Source: an uncultured Bacilli bacterium
GTDB taxonomy: Bacteria; Bacillota_I; Bacilli_A; RF39; UBA660
Assembly: GCA_934096945.1 (NCBI GenBank)
Contig: CAKOND010000001.1
Span: 62,001-126,000, forward strand
DNA length: 64,000 nucleotides
Reading direction: 5' to 3'
The position numbers and the translations under genes are program-made. Below, piece by piece: positions 42,921 through 52,263 of this stretch. The first letter of the stretch is position 1, and each line of letters starts with the position of its first letter. Below the pieces are notes generated by a model. The model saw nothing but the letters and a program-made list of their open reading frames with translations, had not been told where the DNA came from and ran no database searches.

Positions 42921-43130
42921 TCATTTTTGCACATCTTCGATAATTTTTATTAACCCTGCTTCAATTTCCTCAAGAGCTCTACCTAAACTCTTCTTATTTT
43001 TATAATCAGTTTCTTTCATTTGAAAATGATTATTTTGAAGCATTTGTTTACTTCTCTTTGAAGCAACATGAACTAATTTGTACTTAGAATCCACGATGTT
43101 TAATAACTTATCAATTGATGGATATAGCAT
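42921..43130 (-). CDS. rpoZ: RNA polymerase omega subunit
   Basis: 69 residues from the ATG at 43130 (GGGAG eight bases upstream; a GTG at 43139 is less likely). LYPSIDKLLNIVDSKYKLVH, VASKRSKQML and KSLGRALEEIEAGLI are the omega signature. It helps assemble RNA polymerase around beta-prime. The common upstream neighbour gmk is absent; the next gene up is a pseudopilin. Confidence 0.93.
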   Translation of the reverse strand: MLYPSIDKLLNIVDSKYKLVHVASKRSKQMLQNNHFQMKETDYKNKKSLGRALEEIEAGLIKIIEDVQK

Positions 43131-43221
43131 AACATTCACTCCCTTTTCACTAATATGATACTCATATTATTAAAATTAATCAAGCAAAATGACAAAATTT
43201 GACACATTTTTTACACTTTAG

Positions 43222-43587
43222 CTAATTTAGAATAGTAACATTAACTTTATCATTTTCTTTTGTAAGCTTAATTTTAATATCATTTAAACTACTTTCCTCA
43301 TCCCTAGGGTCTATAACTACACCATTTGCATTAACAATAATTGCACTCTTTTCTACTAAATCTCCCACAGTTACGTATGCAACCATTTCTTTATCAAATA
43401 AACTCTCATCACTTATTGCATATAAACTTGCTTGCTTTTCAATCGCATCTAACTTTTCCTTATAAAGTTCTTCTTCAAAATTAACAGCTACTTTACCAGA
43501 AACAACCCAAACTGCTGCAAAATAACCAATACTAAAAACTGCCAAAACCACCACTAGTTCAATTACTGTATAACCATTTTTCTTCAT
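43222..43587 (-). CDS. Orphan type IV pilin-like (pseudopilin) protein
   Basis: 121 residues. The prepilin signal KKNG|YTVIELVVVLAVFSIG has the peptidase Gly, an aromatic +1 (Tyr) and Glu at +5, followed by the long hydrophobic helix. The C-terminal domain is short and strand-rich (MVAYVTVGDLVEKS, IVNANGVVIDPR). Such proteins build pili, competence filaments or type II-like machinery, yet no ATPase, prepilin peptidase or platform gene is in the window. It starts three bases after the stop of the unknown 319-residue protein. Confidence 0.8.
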   Translation of the reverse strand: MKKNGYTVIELVVVLAVFSIGYFAAVWVVSGKVAVNFEEELYKEKLDAIEKQASLYAISDESLFDKEMVAYVTVGDLVEKSAIIVNANGVVIDPRDEESSLNDIKIKLTKENDKVNVTILN

Positions 43588-43590
43588 ATT

Positions 43591-44550
43591 CTACTTACCC
43601 TCCATTTTACTATGTCCACGCAATTCCCACAAAGGAAACTCACTTCTTATCTTAACTATTTCTGTAAGCATTCTTTCTTTTAACTTATTCCCTTTAAATT
43701 CAAACAATCTCACTACAGTTTCTTCCAAAGTATTCTTAGCTAGTTCTTCTTCATTTATTTTATTATATAAATAAGGTATAACAATATTCACATCAACAAA
43801 TTCTATATCTTTTTTCTTAAATACATAATAGCTTCTAAGCATTTTGATAAATCTTTTATAAGCTTTTATATTATGATGATATAAATTACTTCCCAAAGCA
43901 ATATATTCTCTTGTTGTAAATTTTTTATAATTTGTATCTTTATAATATTTATCTATTCTCTTTTTATTACTAAGCTTATTACTTACAATTTTTTCTTCAC
44001 TTATAACATAATCTTTTTTATAATAAAACTTTAACATTTTAAATATATTGCTTTTTTCCCTAACATCTTTACAAAGTTCATTAAAATAATTTATATCAAC
44101 TACACCATACGCTATTATAATACCATCTACAAACTTATAAACTTTACTCCAATAATCAACATACTTCCTTATTTTATTATCTTTTAAAAACTCATCAATT
44201 TTAATATCCTTAGGTATTTCTAAAGTATCATTTAACCATAATATACGTTTATCTTTTAAATAATTTATTAAATTTCTATTATTATTTAAACTTTCCATTG
44301 AACTTTTCTTAATCATTTCTTTTAAAGCTAAATAATCTTTCATATCTAAAGACTTAATTATCCCTTTAGCATAACTATCTTTAACATCATCTATTAAATT
44401 TATAAGTTTATCTTTTTTACTTTTAGTGTCATTAATTTTTTCATAGTTATATATATCACACAAATTATTATAATCATTTATTATATTAATTAATTCATTT
44501 TTCTTAAGTTTATTTAAATATTCTTTATAATTTAAATCACTTTGAAACAT
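43591..44550 (-). CDS. Unknown protein with SAP/Rho-N-like N-terminus
   Basis: 319 residues, no signal or membrane helix. The first ~55 residues (YLNKLKKNELINIINDYN ... KKDKLINLI) have the helix-spacer-helix pattern of SAP, HeH and Rho-N modules, as does the tail of S2 in this window. A mid-section (DGIIIAYGVVDINYFNEL, FTTREYIALGSNLYHHN) and an end (FPLWELRGHSK) recall a family of Firmicutes proteins whose C-terminus reads 'LW.L.G.tp.E'. The similarity is faint and gives no function. Precedes the pseudopilin by three bases. Confidence 0.5.
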   Translation of the reverse strand: MFQSDLNYKEYLNKLKKNELINIINDYNNLCDIYNYEKINDTKSKKDKLINLIDDVKDSYAKGIIKSLDMKDYLALKEMIKKSSMESLNNNRNLINYLKDKRILWLNDTLEIPKDIKIDEFLKDNKIRKYVDYWSKVYKFVDGIIIAYGVVDINYFNELCKDVREKSNIFKMLKFYYKKDYVISEEKIVSNKLSNKKRIDKYYKDTNYKKFTTREYIALGSNLYHHNIKAYKRFIKMLRSYYVFKKKDIEFVDVNIVIPYLYNKINEEELAKNTLEETVVRLFEFKGNKLKERMLTEIVKIRSEFPLWELRGHSKMEGK

Positions 44551-44694
44551 ATTATCACCACACGATAATATTATATAACAATTTCAAATATTTTTCTATG
44601 GTAATTATGTGAAATTTCAATATTTCTTTTCAACAACTTTAGATTTATTATTAAATTTTGAATCTAAATAACTTTTTTACTTTTTTATTTTTAT

Positions 44695-44910
44695 TCAGTC
44701 CTCAATTACTATATCTAAAACATATTTAAAATCATCAAAACTTACATCAGTACTTTCAATATCATAATATATACCATTATCTTCAAACTCTGCAAAATAT
44801 ATATATTCATATTTATAAATAATTATGTCTTTATTTTTAATATTTGATGTTTTATTTAAAGTATTGAATATTTCTTTAATAATAAAATCTTCATAATAAT
44901 AAAGATACAT
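44695..44910 (-). CDS. Doubtful small protein
   Basis: 71 residues, Tyr, Ile and Asp rich (YEYIYFAEFEDNGIYYDIES), without a clear ribosome site. Amino-acid composition is coding-like, and the stretch is otherwise empty of genes. No family recognised. May be a relic or chance frame. Confidence 0.35.
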   Translation of the reverse strand: MYLYYYEDFIIKEIFNTLNKTSNIKNKDIIIYKYEYIYFAEFEDNGIYYDIESTDVSFDDFKYVLDIVIED

Positions 44911-44950
44911 TATTTTAGCAATATTTTCACTCTTCTTTTTTAAAAAGTTT

Positions 44951-44994
44951 CAAAAAAACAATTAGTTTTTTCATTTACTAATTGTTTTTAGAAA
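44951..44994 (-). terminator. Terminator after the flavodoxin pseudogene
   Basis: On the minus strand AAACAATTAGT and ACTAATTGTTT pair and run into T's. Confidence 0.7.
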
Positions 44995-45365
44995 AGATTT
45001 TAAATTGTTAGCACTAACACCTAAACCACTAGATGCAAACTACAAACTAGATAAACATTTTTGTTATCAAAAATATTACCCATTACAAAGCTTGACACTG
45101 GATGGGCTGCTATTTTCCACCAAATTGGATAGGCTATAACAACATTTTCATCAAGTATTTCTTTTGGGACTATTTCAAAAATATCAGCATCAAGTTTTTC
45201 TGCTATTTGTTCTGATATCTTTTTAGTATAATTTTGCAATGAAAAATAAACAACTAAAGTTTTACCACTTAATACTTTATCACTCACTTCATTTTTATCA
45301 CTCTTTAATCGAACTTCAATAACTGTTACTATCAAAAGTACTGCAGTAAGTATTATCATTATCAA
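44971..45365 (-). pseudogene. Broken flavodoxin-like gene
   Basis: After a membrane-helix-like start comes TLVVYFSLQNYTKKISEQIA, the FMN phosphate loop region of anchored flavodoxins, then AYPIWWKIAAHPVSSFV ('yPiWW...p.pv..Fl'). The ~30 residues expected between these two parts are missing. After KNVYLVC the frame shifts: the next frame reads SSGLGVSANNLKSFLKTIS, the usual C-terminus, ending at 44971. One deletion and one frameshift make it non-functional. Its start overlaps the dehydrogenase gene by 50 bases. Confidence 0.8.
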
Positions 45366-46305
45366 TTAATTTTTTGTATTTATAAAATCCTTCCCCGCTA
45401 GACTTACCAAGTTTTCCTTCGTCAATATAAGTTTTGAGTAACTTTTCCATGCCTTTAAAATTATATGGTGCTAAAAATTTTGGAATTTTAACATACATAA
45501 GAACAATATCATACGCCGTTTTAAGTCCAACTGTATCAAGTATTTCAAATGGTCCTTTTGGCGCACCAGTTCCCCTTTTCCACGCTGTATCAATACTTTC
45601 AACATCGCTTATACCATTTACAAAAAGATCAAGCCCAGAAAATAAAAAAGGTATTAACATCGAATTAAGTAAATATCCAGACTTTTCTTTCATAACTGGA
45701 AGAGGTATCATTCTAATGCTTTTAGCAAACCTTATTACTTCTTCAAAATATACTCTATTTGTACCCTTATGCATCATTACTTCTACAATATTATTTTTCC
45801 AAATTGAATTAGCAAAATGAAGAGCTAAGAACTTATTCTCTCTTTTAGTAAATTTAGCAAGTTTACTTGGAAGCATCGTAGATGAATTAGTAACCACTAA
45901 AGTTTTATCTGGAAGAAGTGGGGCTATTTTTTCATACATTTCTTTTTTAGCATTAAAGTCCTCACTCATAGATTCAATAACCAAATCAGCATCATACACT
46001 GCCTTTTCTAAATCAAGTTCAAGGTTAATTTTATTTAATACCTCATTAACTATTTTTAAAAGCTTACTAGCATTAAAATTATCAAAATCAGCAATACCCA
46101 AGGACCAGGTATTTACATTTTTTTCTTTTTTCATTATATTTATAGCCTCAATATAAGATTTTTTTACATTTTCAAGTTTCTTTTTACATCTTTTAATACT
46201 TTCCTCACTTCTTAAATAAATTGTCACATTATATCCTGAAAAACACGTTTGAAAAGCTATTTGACTACCAAGTACTCCACCACCTAAAATTGTAATATTT
46301 TTCAT
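45316..46305 (-). CDS. 3-hydroxyacyl-CoA dehydrogenase family protein
   Basis: 329 residues. Rossmann start ITILGGGVLGSQIAFQTCF (GxGxxG), then ADLVIESMSEDFNAKKEMYE, VVTNSSTMLPSKL and LHFANSIWKNNIVEVM. The family motif 'HFfnP' reads HFANS. The C-terminal domain has GFYKYK near the end. It would oxidise 3-hydroxyacyl-CoA with NAD, as in butyrate or fatty-acid routes, but no thiolase or crotonase is near. The last ~18 residues run into the flavodoxin pseudogene and look acquired. Confidence 0.85.
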   Translation of the reverse strand: MKNITILGGGVLGSQIAFQTCFSGYNVTIYLRSEESIKRCKKKLENVKKSYIEAINIMKKEKNVNTWSLGIADFDNFNASKLLKIVNEVLNKINLELDLEKAVYDADLVIESMSEDFNAKKEMYEKIAPLLPDKTLVVTNSSTMLPSKLAKFTKRENKFLALHFANSIWKNNIVEVMMHKGTNRVYFEEVIRFAKSIRMIPLPVMKEKSGYLLNSMLIPFLFSGLDLFVNGISDVESIDTAWKRGTGAPKGPFEILDTVGLKTAYDIVLMYVKIPKFLAPYNFKGMEKLLKTYIDEGKLGKSSGEGFYKYKKLIDNDNTYCSTFDSNSY

Positions 46306-46426
46306 AAATACCCCACTTTCAAATTAATTATATAATAAAAGTATTGTAAAAACAACACTTACACATCTATTGACTATTTAAAAAAAGCACTAATTTATTT
46401 ATTATTTATAAACTAGTATCTAAAAT

Positions 46427-48358
46427 TTATTTTTCTTCCAAATATTTTACAATATCTTTAGTTATTTTACTAGCTCCATAATAAAAAGCATCATTTTTTC
46501 CATTTTTATGAGAAACATTAGGTGAAATAACCACAATACTATATTTAGGATCTTCAGATGGATAAAAACCAGCAAAAGTTGAAGAAATAGTTGCGGTATC
46601 AACATATCCATCACCATCAGTATCTAAAAAAGATTCACTTGTCCCAGTTTTACCAGCAAAATCTAAACCTTGAGGCACATAAAACTTACCAGTACCTTCG
46701 CTTAAAACTAGTCTCATTCCCTCTTTTATTCTACCTAAAGCTTTCTCTTCCAAATCAACCTCATTTAAAATATTTACTTCATTTTTTAATACCAAATCAT
46801 CTTTATTTCTAATTTCTTTCATTAAACTAAGTGCCATTCTTGTTCCACTAGCAACACTATTAATATACTGCATAACCTCTACCGGAGTATAAGTATCATA
46901 TTGACCTATTGCGAGGTTAAGAAGCAAATCATCAGCTATGGTTGAACCAATAATGCCAATTCTTTCATCAGGTAAATCAATTTCAGTTTTAACGCCCAGA
47001 CCAAAACTAGCAAGCATATCTCTATATATTTTAAAATGTTCTTCCGTTGCATTTAATTTCATATTAGGTTTATAACTTTTACCTGTAAGTCCAATTGCAA
47101 TCATATATTGATAATAATTTGATGAATTAGCAAGTGCTGTCAAATCATTTACTTTTCCCAGTCTTTTAAAACTACATTTCTGTGGCACAAATTCAAGTTT
47201 TACACAAGAATCAACTATATATGCTCCGGGAGTAATCAAATTATACTTATAGCCCACTCCAATAGTTGCCCCTTTAACAGCACTACCAATTGTATAAGAT
47301 TTATTAATAGCATTTAAACTAATATCACTAAAAGTATTATCATCATTTAATCTTTGTCCTGCTAAAGCCAAAATTGCACCTGAAAGAGGATCACTAATAA
47401 TAGCATAACTATCTTTAAAATATTCTGTATTGCCATATTTTTTACCTAAATTTATTTTATCTTTAATTATTTCTTCAACCTTAATTTGCAAATCAATATC
47501 AATAGATAAAACTAAGTCATTTCCTTTTTTGGGATCTTCTATCTTTACTAATTTATAATCATTTTCTACTTTATATTTAGCTTTTTCTCCCTTTAAATAT
47601 TCTTCATATTCTTTTTCTAAATAACTTAAACCAACCATATCAGTAAGTTCATAGCCTTCATTTAAATAATAATCTTTATTTTCTTTAGTTATTGCACCTA
47701 CCTTACCAAATACATTTTTTAAAGTATCCCCATAAGGATAAATTCTCTCCCATGTAATTTCTCCCGTAACCCCTGAAATATTACTTTCAATCACTTTAGC
47801 AAATTCCTCTTCACTTACATTTTTTATAATTTCTTTTTTACTATAAACATAACCCTTATTCATTAAACTATATATATGTGCTACTTTTTTTGTACTTTCA
47901 TCATAATTTATCATTTCATTTGTTATTCTATCTAATTTAAGTTTTTCTAACGTTTCATTACTTATTTTTCTTTCTTGATACAATCTATACTCATTACTTG
48001 TAATCAACTCTTTTCCATTGTTATTAGTAACCAAATAATATTCTTTAAGTTCTTTTTCACTTCCTTCTTTTGAACTAATTATTTTTTCTAAGCTTTCCGC
48101 TATTTTAAGTTCATCTTCACTTTTTATACCTTTAATTTTATTATAATATATTGTTTTTACACCAATATTATCCACTAAAACTTTCCCATTAGTATCAAGT
48201 ATTCTCCCTCTTGGACTGCTGGCTCCCCTTACATAAACTAAAGTTTTTTCTATTAATTTTTCTTCATAATAAGAATAGTTAGATAAAATAAAACCCAACT
48301 TTACAGCAAATATAATAAAAATTAATATTATAGAACTTAAAAAAACATACCTTTTCAT
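46427..48358 (-). CDS. Class B penicillin-binding protein (PBP2/SpoVD-type transpeptidase)
   Basis: 643 residues from the ATG at 48358; an in-frame ATG at 48391 is possible but neither has an ideal ribosome site (AAAGGA lies 12 bases before the first). A membrane helix, then ASSPRGRILDTNGKVLVDN, the dimerisation domain, and a transpeptidase with IGSAVKGATIG (SxxK), ANSSNYYQYM (SxN) and AGKTGTSES (KTG). It crosslinks peptidoglycan, probably with the RodA/FtsW-type protein. No PASTA domain, so either elongation or division type. Confidence 0.93.
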   Translation of the reverse strand: MKRYVFLSSIILIFIIFAVKLGFILSNYSYYEEKLIEKTLVYVRGASSPRGRILDTNGKVLVDNIGVKTIYYNKIKGIKSEDELKIAESLEKIISSKEGSEKELKEYYLVTNNNGKELITSNEYRLYQERKISNETLEKLKLDRITNEMINYDESTKKVAHIYSLMNKGYVYSKKEIIKNVSEEEFAKVIESNISGVTGEITWERIYPYGDTLKNVFGKVGAITKENKDYYLNEGYELTDMVGLSYLEKEYEEYLKGEKAKYKVENDYKLVKIEDPKKGNDLVLSIDIDLQIKVEEIIKDKINLGKKYGNTEYFKDSYAIISDPLSGAILALAGQRLNDDNTFSDISLNAINKSYTIGSAVKGATIGVGYKYNLITPGAYIVDSCVKLEFVPQKCSFKRLGKVNDLTALANSSNYYQYMIAIGLTGKSYKPNMKLNATEEHFKIYRDMLASFGLGVKTEIDLPDERIGIIGSTIADDLLLNLAIGQYDTYTPVEVMQYINSVASGTRMALSLMKEIRNKDDLVLKNEVNILNEVDLEEKALGRIKEGMRLVLSEGTGKFYVPQGLDFAGKTGTSESFLDTDGDGYVDTATISSTFAGFYPSEDPKYSIVVISPNVSHKNGKNDAFYYGASKITKDIVKYLEEK

Positions 48359-48414
48359 ATTATTTAGTATTCCTTTTTTTACAAATTTCATACAATATAT
48401 TAAGGTGATTAATA

Positions 48415-48678
48415 ATGTTTAACATAATTGGTGCATATATAAATAAATTAACTAAAGAAGATGTAAATAAATTTGCCATTTCAAAGGGAGCCAATCTTTC
48501 AAATGAAGAATTAGATTTTACATATTCATTTATTAAAAAGAATTGGAAAGATGTCTTAAAAAATCCTGCTATATTTGATATTGAAAGATACTCAAAATAT
48601 TATCAAAAAGATAATTTTAACAAAATAAAACAAGTATTTAATGAATACTATCAAAAATTTAGTTCTTACATAAAATAG
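48415..48678 (+). CDS. Small DUF2624-like protein
   Basis: 87 residues. INKLTKEDVNKFAISKGANL, SNEELDFTYSFIKKNWKD and IKQVFNEYYQKF match the YqfT/DUF2624 pattern of small Bacilli helical proteins. AAGGTG precedes the ATG. Function of the family unknown. Divergent from the PBP gene and ends at a strong terminator. Confidence 0.65.
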   Translation: MFNIIGAYINKLTKEDVNKFAISKGANLSNEELDFTYSFIKKNWKDVLKNPAIFDIERYSKYYQKDNFNKIKQVFNEYYQKFSSYIK

Positions 48679-48686
48679 AAATAAAA

Positions 48687-48717
48687 CTGTTAGGAATTTT
48701 CTAACAGTTTTTTAACA
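48687..48717 (+). terminator. Terminator of the DUF2624-like gene
   Basis: CTGTTAG-GAATTTT-CTAACAG and six T. Confidence 0.85.
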
Positions 48718-48773
48718 TTTATAAATTAAATAGGGTGATACCAAATAACTTAATCTTTATCAGCCACATTTAC

Positions 48774-50528
48774 TTATTTTCTATTTATTTTTAAATCATT
48801 AATATAATCCATAAAGTCTTTTTGACTCATTGTTGTAGTTTCACCACTTCCAAATAATCTAAAACTTATTTCTTTATTATCTACTTCCCTTTGACCTAAT
48901 ATTAAAGTTATAGGTATTTTTTTCATTTGACTTTCTCTCATCTTATATGAAAGTTTTTCATCTCTTTCATCAATTTCTACTCTATAGTCCGCATCAAATA
49001 GCATCTTATATACTTCTCTTGCATAATCTAAATGATATTCATTATTAACAGGAATAACATTTATTCCAACCGGAGCAAGCCAAAGTGGTAAAGCTCCTTT
49101 TGTTTCTTCAAGAAGCATAGCAATAAATCTATCAATTGAGCCAAGTATCGCTCTATGTATTACAACTGGAGTTTTCTTTTCTCCATTTACATCTATATAA
49201 TAAAGTTCAAACTTTCTTGGTAATAAAAAGTCAAGTTGAATAGTTGAAAGTGCTACTTCATTACCAACAGCTGGTTTAATTAATATATCAAGTTTTGGCC
49301 CATAGAATGCTGCTTCCCCTTTAACTTCAATATAATCTATCCCAATATCATCAAGTACTTTTCTAAGTGCTTCTTCAGCATTATTCCACATATCATCATC
49401 TTGGAAATATTTTTCTTTATCTTCTGGATCTCTTAGTGACAAACGACATTTATAATTTTTAAAAGCAAAATCTTTATAAACATCCATGATTAAATCAAGA
49501 ACGCCTTTAAATTCACTTTCAATTTGTTCAGGTGTTACAAAAATATGTGAATCATTTTGAGTAAAGCATCTAGCTCTTTCAATACCTTTAACAGCCCCAG
49601 CAGCTTCATATCTAAAGTCATTAGCTACCTCAGCAATTCTAACTGGTAAATCTTTATATGAATGTAAGAAATTCTTATACATTACCATATGATGTGGACA
49701 ATTCATAGGTCTAAGTACATAAGCTTCATTATCCAGTTCCATTGCTGGGAACATATCATCTTTATAATGATCCCAATGTCCACTTGTTTTATAAAGTTCT
49801 ACACTACCTAAATCTGGTGTATGAACATGTTTATATCCATACTTAATTTCTTTATCAGTTATATAATTTTGTAGTGTTCTCCATAAAGTATAACCGTTTG
49901 GAAGCCACATAGGTAGTCCTTTTCCCACTAAATCAGACATCATAAATATTCCTAAATCCTTACCTATTTTTCTATGATCTCTTTCTTTAGCTTCTTCAAG
50001 TTCTTTTAAGTGAGCTTCAAGAGCTTCAGGTGTATCAAAACATACCCCATATATTCTTTGTAGCATATGATTTTTTGCATCATTTTTCCAGTAAGCACCA
50101 CTTACTTTAAGTAATTTAAAGTTTTTAAGTCCTTTAACAGTATCTACATGTGGTCCACGACATAAGTCAGTAAAATCACCTTGAGTATAACATGAAATTA
50201 CCGTTTCATCTTCATCCATTCTAGATATTAAATCTATCTTGTATGGATCATCTTTAAACATATCCAAAGCCTCATTTTTACTTATTTCATGTCTAACTAT
50301 TCTCTTTCCATCCTTAGCTAATTTTTTCATTTCTTTTTCGATTACTGGTAAATCATCTTCATTTAAAGTTTTACCACCAAGGTCAATATCATAATAAAAG
50401 CCTTCTTCAATAACAGGTCCAACCCAAAACTTAGCTTCGGGATATAAATGTTTTACAGCTTGCGCCATAAGATGTGCACATGAATGATTCATTACACTTA
50501 ACTTTGCATCTTCTTTAATATTTATCAT
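48774..50528 (-). CDS. thrS: Threonyl-tRNA synthetase lacking the TGS domain
   Basis: 584 residues from the ATG at 50528 (GAAGGAAG upstream), against about 640 in most bacteria. It begins directly at the editing domain (MNHSCAHLMAQAVKHLYPEA with the HxxxH site, and CRGPHV), so the ~60-residue N-terminal TGS domain is absent; the upstream frame is T-box sequence. The catalytic core is intact: RPMNCPHHMVMYK, FRYEAAGAVKGIERARCFTQ, DFLLPRKFEL and IHRAILGSIDRFIAMLLE. The anticodon domain ends the protein. T-box controlled. Confidence 0.95.
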   Translation of the reverse strand: MINIKEDAKLSVMNHSCAHLMAQAVKHLYPEAKFWVGPVIEEGFYYDIDLGGKTLNEDDLPVIEKEMKKLAKDGKRIVRHEISKNEALDMFKDDPYKIDLISRMDEDETVISCYTQGDFTDLCRGPHVDTVKGLKNFKLLKVSGAYWKNDAKNHMLQRIYGVCFDTPEALEAHLKELEEAKERDHRKIGKDLGIFMMSDLVGKGLPMWLPNGYTLWRTLQNYITDKEIKYGYKHVHTPDLGSVELYKTSGHWDHYKDDMFPAMELDNEAYVLRPMNCPHHMVMYKNFLHSYKDLPVRIAEVANDFRYEAAGAVKGIERARCFTQNDSHIFVTPEQIESEFKGVLDLIMDVYKDFAFKNYKCRLSLRDPEDKEKYFQDDDMWNNAEEALRKVLDDIGIDYIEVKGEAAFYGPKLDILIKPAVGNEVALSTIQLDFLLPRKFELYYIDVNGEKKTPVVIHRAILGSIDRFIAMLLEETKGALPLWLAPVGINVIPVNNEYHLDYAREVYKMLFDADYRVEIDERDEKLSYKMRESQMKKIPITLILGQREVDNKEISFRLFGSGETTTMSQKDFMDYINDLKINRK

Positions 50529-50539
50529 TTTTCTTCCTT

Positions 50540-50743
50540 CTTTCAAAAAATAAAAAAGAATGGTGTGCAAGGAGCCTTTTGGGCGGTACCATCCTTTTAT
50601 TAACTTAATTTTGATAACGGATTTTAACCGGAGCTTATTAGCCCTCTTAGAAAGTAGTAATTAATAATGTATCTATTAGTTCTCACCATCCACTAATTCT
50701 CTTTAAGAAAACATTTATTAATCGTGTCTTTCCTCATTGATTT
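50540..50743 (-). promoter_or_regulatory. T-box leader of thrS
   Basis: AAGGATGGTACCGCC (minus strand, near 50583-50597) is the antiterminator; GGATGGT with ACCATTC and a T-run form the terminator. Stem I is of usual length, with AGAGAATTAGTGGATGGTGA (AG-bulge and GNUG-type features). ACUAC at about 50655 can present an ACU threonine specifier. Confidence 0.85.
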
Positions 50744-50748
50744 AACTC

Positions 50749-50777
50749 ATATTACCACAATACTAAACAAATTTCAA
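50749..50777 (-). promoter_or_regulatory. Promoter of thrS
   Basis: On the minus strand TTGAAA, a 17-base spacer and TAATAT, in the gap after the LCP gene. Confidence 0.75.
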
Positions 50778-50778
50778 G

Positions 50779-52233
50779 TTAATTTGCTAATATTTTATTA
50801 ATTTTTTCTTTTGCATCATCTACTGTTTTATAATCGGGCTTCATAACATAGAGTTTAGAACCTTTATAACTATAAACATAATCCATTGCATCATATCCAT
50901 TCACACCAATTGATTCAATTGACCATGAACTATTATCTTTTAACTGCATTTTAATAAGTTTAGTTATATCATCATCACTTACATTTGTAACAAATTTTCC
51001 CTTCAAAGAACTAAGTAAATTAACATAATTAGTAATTATCTTGGGACTCATTGCCTTATTTATTAAAGCAGTTAAAACTCTTTGTTGATTTTCTCCTCTC
51101 GTTCGATCTCCTTCTTTAAATGACTTTCTTTCTCTAGCAAATGATAAAGCCTTTTTACCATCTAAATAATTATCCCCTTTTTGATATACATAACCATCTT
51201 GAGAAGTAAATGCATATAAAGAATCTACTGTAATACCATCTAAAGCATCCACTATGTCAACTAATGATGTAAAATTAACCTTAACATAATAATTAATTTT
51301 AGTATCAAATAAATCTTCAATAGTATTAATACTTTCATTAATACCATATATACCTGCGTGCGTAAGTTTATCATATTCGCCATTCTTATGAAGTTTAACA
51401 TAATAATCTCGAGGAATATTAGTAAGAAGTATTTCTTTTTTAACAGGATTTACCGTAATAATCATATTTACATCACTTCTAGACACTTTATTTACGCTTC
51501 CATAAGTATCAATACCTGAAACATAAATATTAAACGAATTATTAGTTACATCTACAATTTTCCCTATTTTTTCTAACTTAACATCTATTTTAATAGTTTC
51601 AATTTTCTTAAGTAATGCATATCTTTCACTATTTTCTTCCTTCAATATATCCAATTGTGCTTCTTCCATTATTATAGCACTTACTTTCTCATTATTTAAA
51701 TCATTAATTAAATTTTCAGTATTATTTTCTATATTACTTGTAAATTCCACTTTTTTCTTTAGCCTACTAATTACTTTACTTAACCCTTCATTTTCTTCCG
51801 GATTCATAAAACCAATACTTTTTCCTTCAAGCTCCCTGAGCTTATTTATATTACTATTATTAAGAACAAGTATATTATAGCTTTCAGTTTTATATTCACT
51901 AAACCCAAATGACTTTAAAAAGTTCATAGTATTAAGTCCATAATTTATACCCAAAGTCATAACAACAATTAAAAGTAGTGCAAAAAAACCTCCGAATATA
52001 TTTTTTACCTTTCCTTGACTCAACAAAAGCCATCCTGTTATTAAATCTACTAGTATTACTAAAATTATAAATACTAGAAAATATTCTAACGGAAATACAT
52101 TTATAAAATATACTAAACTACCCACCATAATACTAAGTATACCAATAAGTATACATAAATACTTTTTAAAACTCATACCACATTTTTTCTTATTACAAAT
52201 TTTTTTCATATACATCACAATTAGAGTATACAT
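50779..52233 (-). CDS. LytR-CpsA-Psr (LCP) family protein
   Basis: Up to 484 residues; the true start may be the ATG at about 52209 or 52176, none with a clear ribosome site. Three membrane helices (about 20-110) are followed by a solute-binding-like segment (ESYNILVLNNSNINKLRELE then GKSIGFMNPEENEG). The LCP domain has ILLTNIPRDYYVKL, DKLTHAGIYGINESINTIED, ALSFARERKSF and GDRTRGENQQRVL. LCP enzymes attach teichoic acids or capsule polymers to peptidoglycan. The architecture, with the extra segment before the catalytic domain, resembles larger LCP forms of Firmicutes. Confidence 0.92.
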   Translation of the reverse strand: MYTLIVMYMKKICNKKKCGMSFKKYLCILIGILSIMVGSLVYFINVFPLEYFLVFIILVILVDLITGWLLLSQGKVKNIFGGFFALLLIVVMTLGINYGLNTMNFLKSFGFSEYKTESYNILVLNNSNINKLRELEGKSIGFMNPEENEGLSKVISRLKKKVEFTSNIENNTENLINDLNNEKVSAIIMEEAQLDILKEENSERYALLKKIETIKIDVKLEKIGKIVDVTNNSFNIYVSGIDTYGSVNKVSRSDVNMIITVNPVKKEILLTNIPRDYYVKLHKNGEYDKLTHAGIYGINESINTIEDLFDTKINYYVKVNFTSLVDIVDALDGITVDSLYAFTSQDGYVYQKGDNYLDGKKALSFARERKSFKEGDRTRGENQQRVLTALINKAMSPKIITNYVNLLSSLKGKFVTNVSDDDITKLIKMQLKDNSSWSIESIGVNGYDAMDYVYSYKGSKLYVMKPDYKTVDDAKEKINKILAN

Positions 52234-52263
52234 AACTTAAGAGCAAAAATCAAGTCAATACCA

